This document shows, in pieces, positions 61,950 to 64,000 of a stretch of DNA of 64,000 nt. Made by a program: the position numbers and the translations under genes. Source of the DNA: Moraxella osloensis (lineage in GTDB: Bacteria > Pseudomonadota > Gammaproteobacteria > Pseudomonadales > Moraxellaceae); the NCBI RefSeq assembly GCF_009867135.1, contig NZ_CP047226.1, forward strand, positions 2,542,001-2,606,000, in the 5' to 3' direction. Every line of letters starts with the position of its first letter. The first letter of the stretch is position 1. Below the pieces are notes generated by a model. It saw nothing but the letters and a program-made list of their open reading frames with translations. It had not been told where the DNA came from and did no database searches.

Positions 61950-64000
61950 GTGTCAAACCAGTTTTCTCTCTACAATCGCCCAGCAGCTCGGCGACTCATC
62001 ATAACCTTAGTGGCTATCGAGCTGATACTAATAGTGGCAGGTTATGGACTACTTTGGCTTTATGCATTGCAGCAGCAACAGCAGCTTGGTAAAAGCTACC
62101 TCGTTGAACTGGTTGATAAACTCAATCATAAAATTACCCACGGTGAGCACGATTGGAGTCAGGTTAATTTAGACCAACATGAAGTGATTGAAAATTATCA
62201 GTTGATTGTCTTTGAGCCAACCGGTGATACTACCGTTGTCAAAAACAACCATAACGATTTCTCTGACGCCTTACCGAATTGGACGCTATCTGCCAAACAA
62301 AGCAATAAAATATTTTATGATGCTCGTGGCTTTGAAGTTTGGCAGAATCTGGCAGCGGGCTACCGCTTATACGTCAAAGTACAATACTTCCCGCTTTGGA
62401 ATAATTTTGCCAACCCTATCTATTTGCTGCCACTGCTACTAGGGCTTTGCCTATTTTTATATGTGATGATTCAGCTGCGAAAGAGTTACGAGGTTTGGTA
62501 TAAATTTCTCGATTATGCCCAAAATTTGCAATTGCAAATTAGTGAAGGTTATCAGCCTGCCAAGCTTTATGAGTTTCGTAACCACCCTGAAACGCGCTAT
62601 TTGGCTCAGCTGTTTAACCGATATGCTTATAAGATGGGTCAATATTATGATAAGGTTCGCGAGTTAACTTATCGACAAAATATTTTGATTGATACTTCAC
62701 CAATTTTGCTATTTATCATGAGCAGAAATGGTCGGATTGTGTACTTTAACCATAAATTTTCGCAAGTGTTTAATACCCCGTTTCAACCGGGGTCGATGTA
62801 TATTCTCAGCGACTTTATCACCGGTGCCAATAAAACCACGCAGCAGCTACTAAGTTCGCTCGAGAATATTCAGACTTATGCAACTTTACCCGTGACCAAT
62901 CTACAGCGAAATCTGTATTTTGATTTACGCATTACCCCGTATTATAACCGTTTTGGTCAATTACAAGGTTATAGCTGTGGCTTAGAAGATACCACCGATT
63001 ATCACGATAAACTGCAAAAAGCGTGGGTCGAAGATAAATTTACTGCCGATAAATTAACCAGTTTTCATAAAATGTGGGCGGTAGTGGGGCATGAATTGCG
63101 TACCCCGCTGAGTGGTCTAGTGGGCATGATAGATCTACTTGCTGAAGATAAAGCGCAGTTTACTAGCGAGCAACAAGAAACCATCGCAACCTTGCAACAA
63201 TCTAGCCAGACCATGATTCAACTGCTCAATGATATGCTGGATGTTGCTAAATTAGACGCAGGCAAGCTACAAACCAATGTCACGTCTATTGATCTCTTGA
63301 AGTTACTACGCCAGACCACTGAACTGATGGTTGGTAACGCCCGACGTCAAAAAATTAGTCTGTATATTTTTGTGGATCCCCTTACCCCACGTTTTATTGA
63401 TTGTGATGAAGGTAAATTACGCCAAATTATTTTAAACTTATTGACCAATGCGGTGAAATTCACCCGAGAGGGCTACGTGGCTGTCACGGTTGATAAAACC
63501 GATAGCCGTCACCCATTAATCAAGGCTAAAACCAGCCAAAATACCACTGTCACCAAAGCTTGGTTAAAAATATCAGTAGAAGATACCGGCTTAGGCATTA
63601 CAGAAAAAGACCAACAAAAGTTATTTTCTTATTTTGGTCAAGCCAATGATTCCATTAGTCGGCAATTTGGCGGTACGGGGCTTGGTTTAGCTATTTCCAA
63701 TAGTTTTTCACATTTATTGGGCGGGTTTATTCATTTAGAAAGTCAATTTGGTCAAGGCAGTGAATTCCAACTATTTTTACCGATTCCAAAATTTAGTCTG
63801 CAGTCTGTTTACCAATATAAAACTGGTAATTTAAGGGTAACACTGATTATTATCTCGCCATTTTCTATCTTTGAGCGAGTGAATAAAGTGCTAAATTATG
63901 TGGAATTATCGCACCATATCTTCACATCTATGGATGAAGCCGTTATCGATACGATTAATAACCTTGATTTGCAAGGCTTGATGCCGGTCTTTGTGATTGA
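61950..64000 (+). CDS. Hybrid sensor histidine kinase, GacS/BarA-like, cut by window end
   Basis: About 683 codons are visible from a GTG at 61950; the 3' end lies beyond the window. Two transmembrane helices (about 17-38 and 153-173) flank a periplasmic loop. A PAS-like region follows near 250-360. The HisKA dimerisation helix has the phospho-acceptor histidine in VVGHELRTPLSGL. The ATPase domain contains N-box NLLTNAVKFTREG, G1 EDTGLGI, FGQANDS and GGTGLGLAIS. A further segment after about residue 625 starts a probable receiver or REC-like domain. The layout resembles GacS/BarA, which control the Csr/Rsm system. No ATG is available in frame near the start. Confidence 0.85.
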   Translation, partial: MSNQFSLYNRPAARRLIITLVAIELILIVAGYGLLWLYALQQQQQLGKSYLVELVDKLNHKITHGEHDWSQVNLDQHEVIENYQLIVFEPTGDTTVVKNNHNDFSDALPNWTLSAKQSNKIFYDARGFEVWQNLAAGYRLYVKVQYFPLWNNFANPIYLLPLLLGLCLFLYVMIQLRKSYEVWYKFLDYAQNLQLQISEGYQPAKLYEFRNHPETRYLAQLFNRYAYKMGQYYDKVRELTYRQNILIDTSPILLFIMSRNGRIVYFNHKFSQVFNTPFQPGSMYILSDFITGANKTTQQLLSSLENIQTYATLPVTNLQRNLYFDLRITPYYNRFGQLQGYSCGLEDTTDYHDKLQKAWVEDKFTADKLTSFHKMWAVVGHELRTPLSGLVGMIDLLAEDKAQFTSEQQETIATLQQSSQTMIQLLNDMLDVAKLDAGKLQTNVTSIDLLKLLRQTTELMVGNARRQKISLYIFVDPLTPRFIDCDEGKLRQIILNLLTNAVKFTREGYVAVTVDKTDSRHPLIKAKTSQNTTVTKAWLKISVEDTGLGITEKDQQKLFSYFGQANDSISRQFGGTGLGLAISNSFSHLLGGFIHLESQFGQGSEFQLFLPIPKFSLQSVYQYKTGNLRVTLIIISPFSIFERVNKVLNYVELSHHIFTSMDEAVIDTINNLDLQGLMPVFVI

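Noticed and set aside
47500-62000. Chromosomal origin oriC inside the window
   Set aside because: No dnaA, dnaN, gidA or cluster of DnaA boxes was seen; only parS-like sites suggest proximity.

Overview
The window looks like a chromosomal segment from a Moraxellaceae gammaproteobacterium, most likely Moraxella (Faucicola) osloensis or a close relative. This rests on the AT-rich composition, the TPR-lolB pair, and protein sequences that read like Moraxella, Psychrobacter and Acinetobacter. No 16S rRNA gene is present, so the species is an inference. Most of the sequence is ordinary core genome with accessory DNA inserted at a few points.

Layout: 0-1.4 kb holds a complete IS4-family element with both inverted repeats and a target duplication. 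1.6-13.6 kb is envelope and housekeeping: a TPR protein, lolB, a PAP2 phosphatase, a lipid A phosphoethanolamine transferase, tRNA-Phe, an FKBP, a dinJ-yafQ toxin-antitoxin pair, tyrS and anmK. 13.6-15.3 kb is a retron: a structured non-coding region, a 43-residue hydrophobic peptide, an XRE regulator and a retron reverse transcriptase. 15.3-31.7 kb carries alkA, a DUF3800 gene, fabF, uvrC, an HNH protein, a HEPN/Abi protein, hemN, comM, gph, phoU and pstS. 31.74-40.69 kb is an integrated satellite-like element. It is bounded by a 22-bp direct repeat that duplicates the pstS-tolC terminator. Inside it has a P4-type integrase, a DUF3987 ATPase, small regulators, an ADP-ribosyltransferase-like protein and an iteron-rich non-coding arm. 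40.7-64 kb returns to core genes (tolC, TPP riboswitch-thiC, dapB, dnaJ, gdhA, mpl, thrC, rsmB, fmt and a GacS-like kinase cut by the window end). A two-gene ATPase cassette sits between thiC and dapB.

Four parS-like palindromes lie at 47.6, 50.6, 59.9 and 61.6 kb. They suggest that the right end of the window is near the chromosomal origin. phoU, a candidate Pho box and pstS form a phosphate-responsive locus. The defence-type genes (retron, DUF3800, HNH, Abi, AAA ATPase pair) are scattered singly between core genes rather than packed in one island. The best candidates for undescribed biology are the four-part retron, the satellite with its ART-like protein and iterons, and the ATPase plus unknown-partner cassette.
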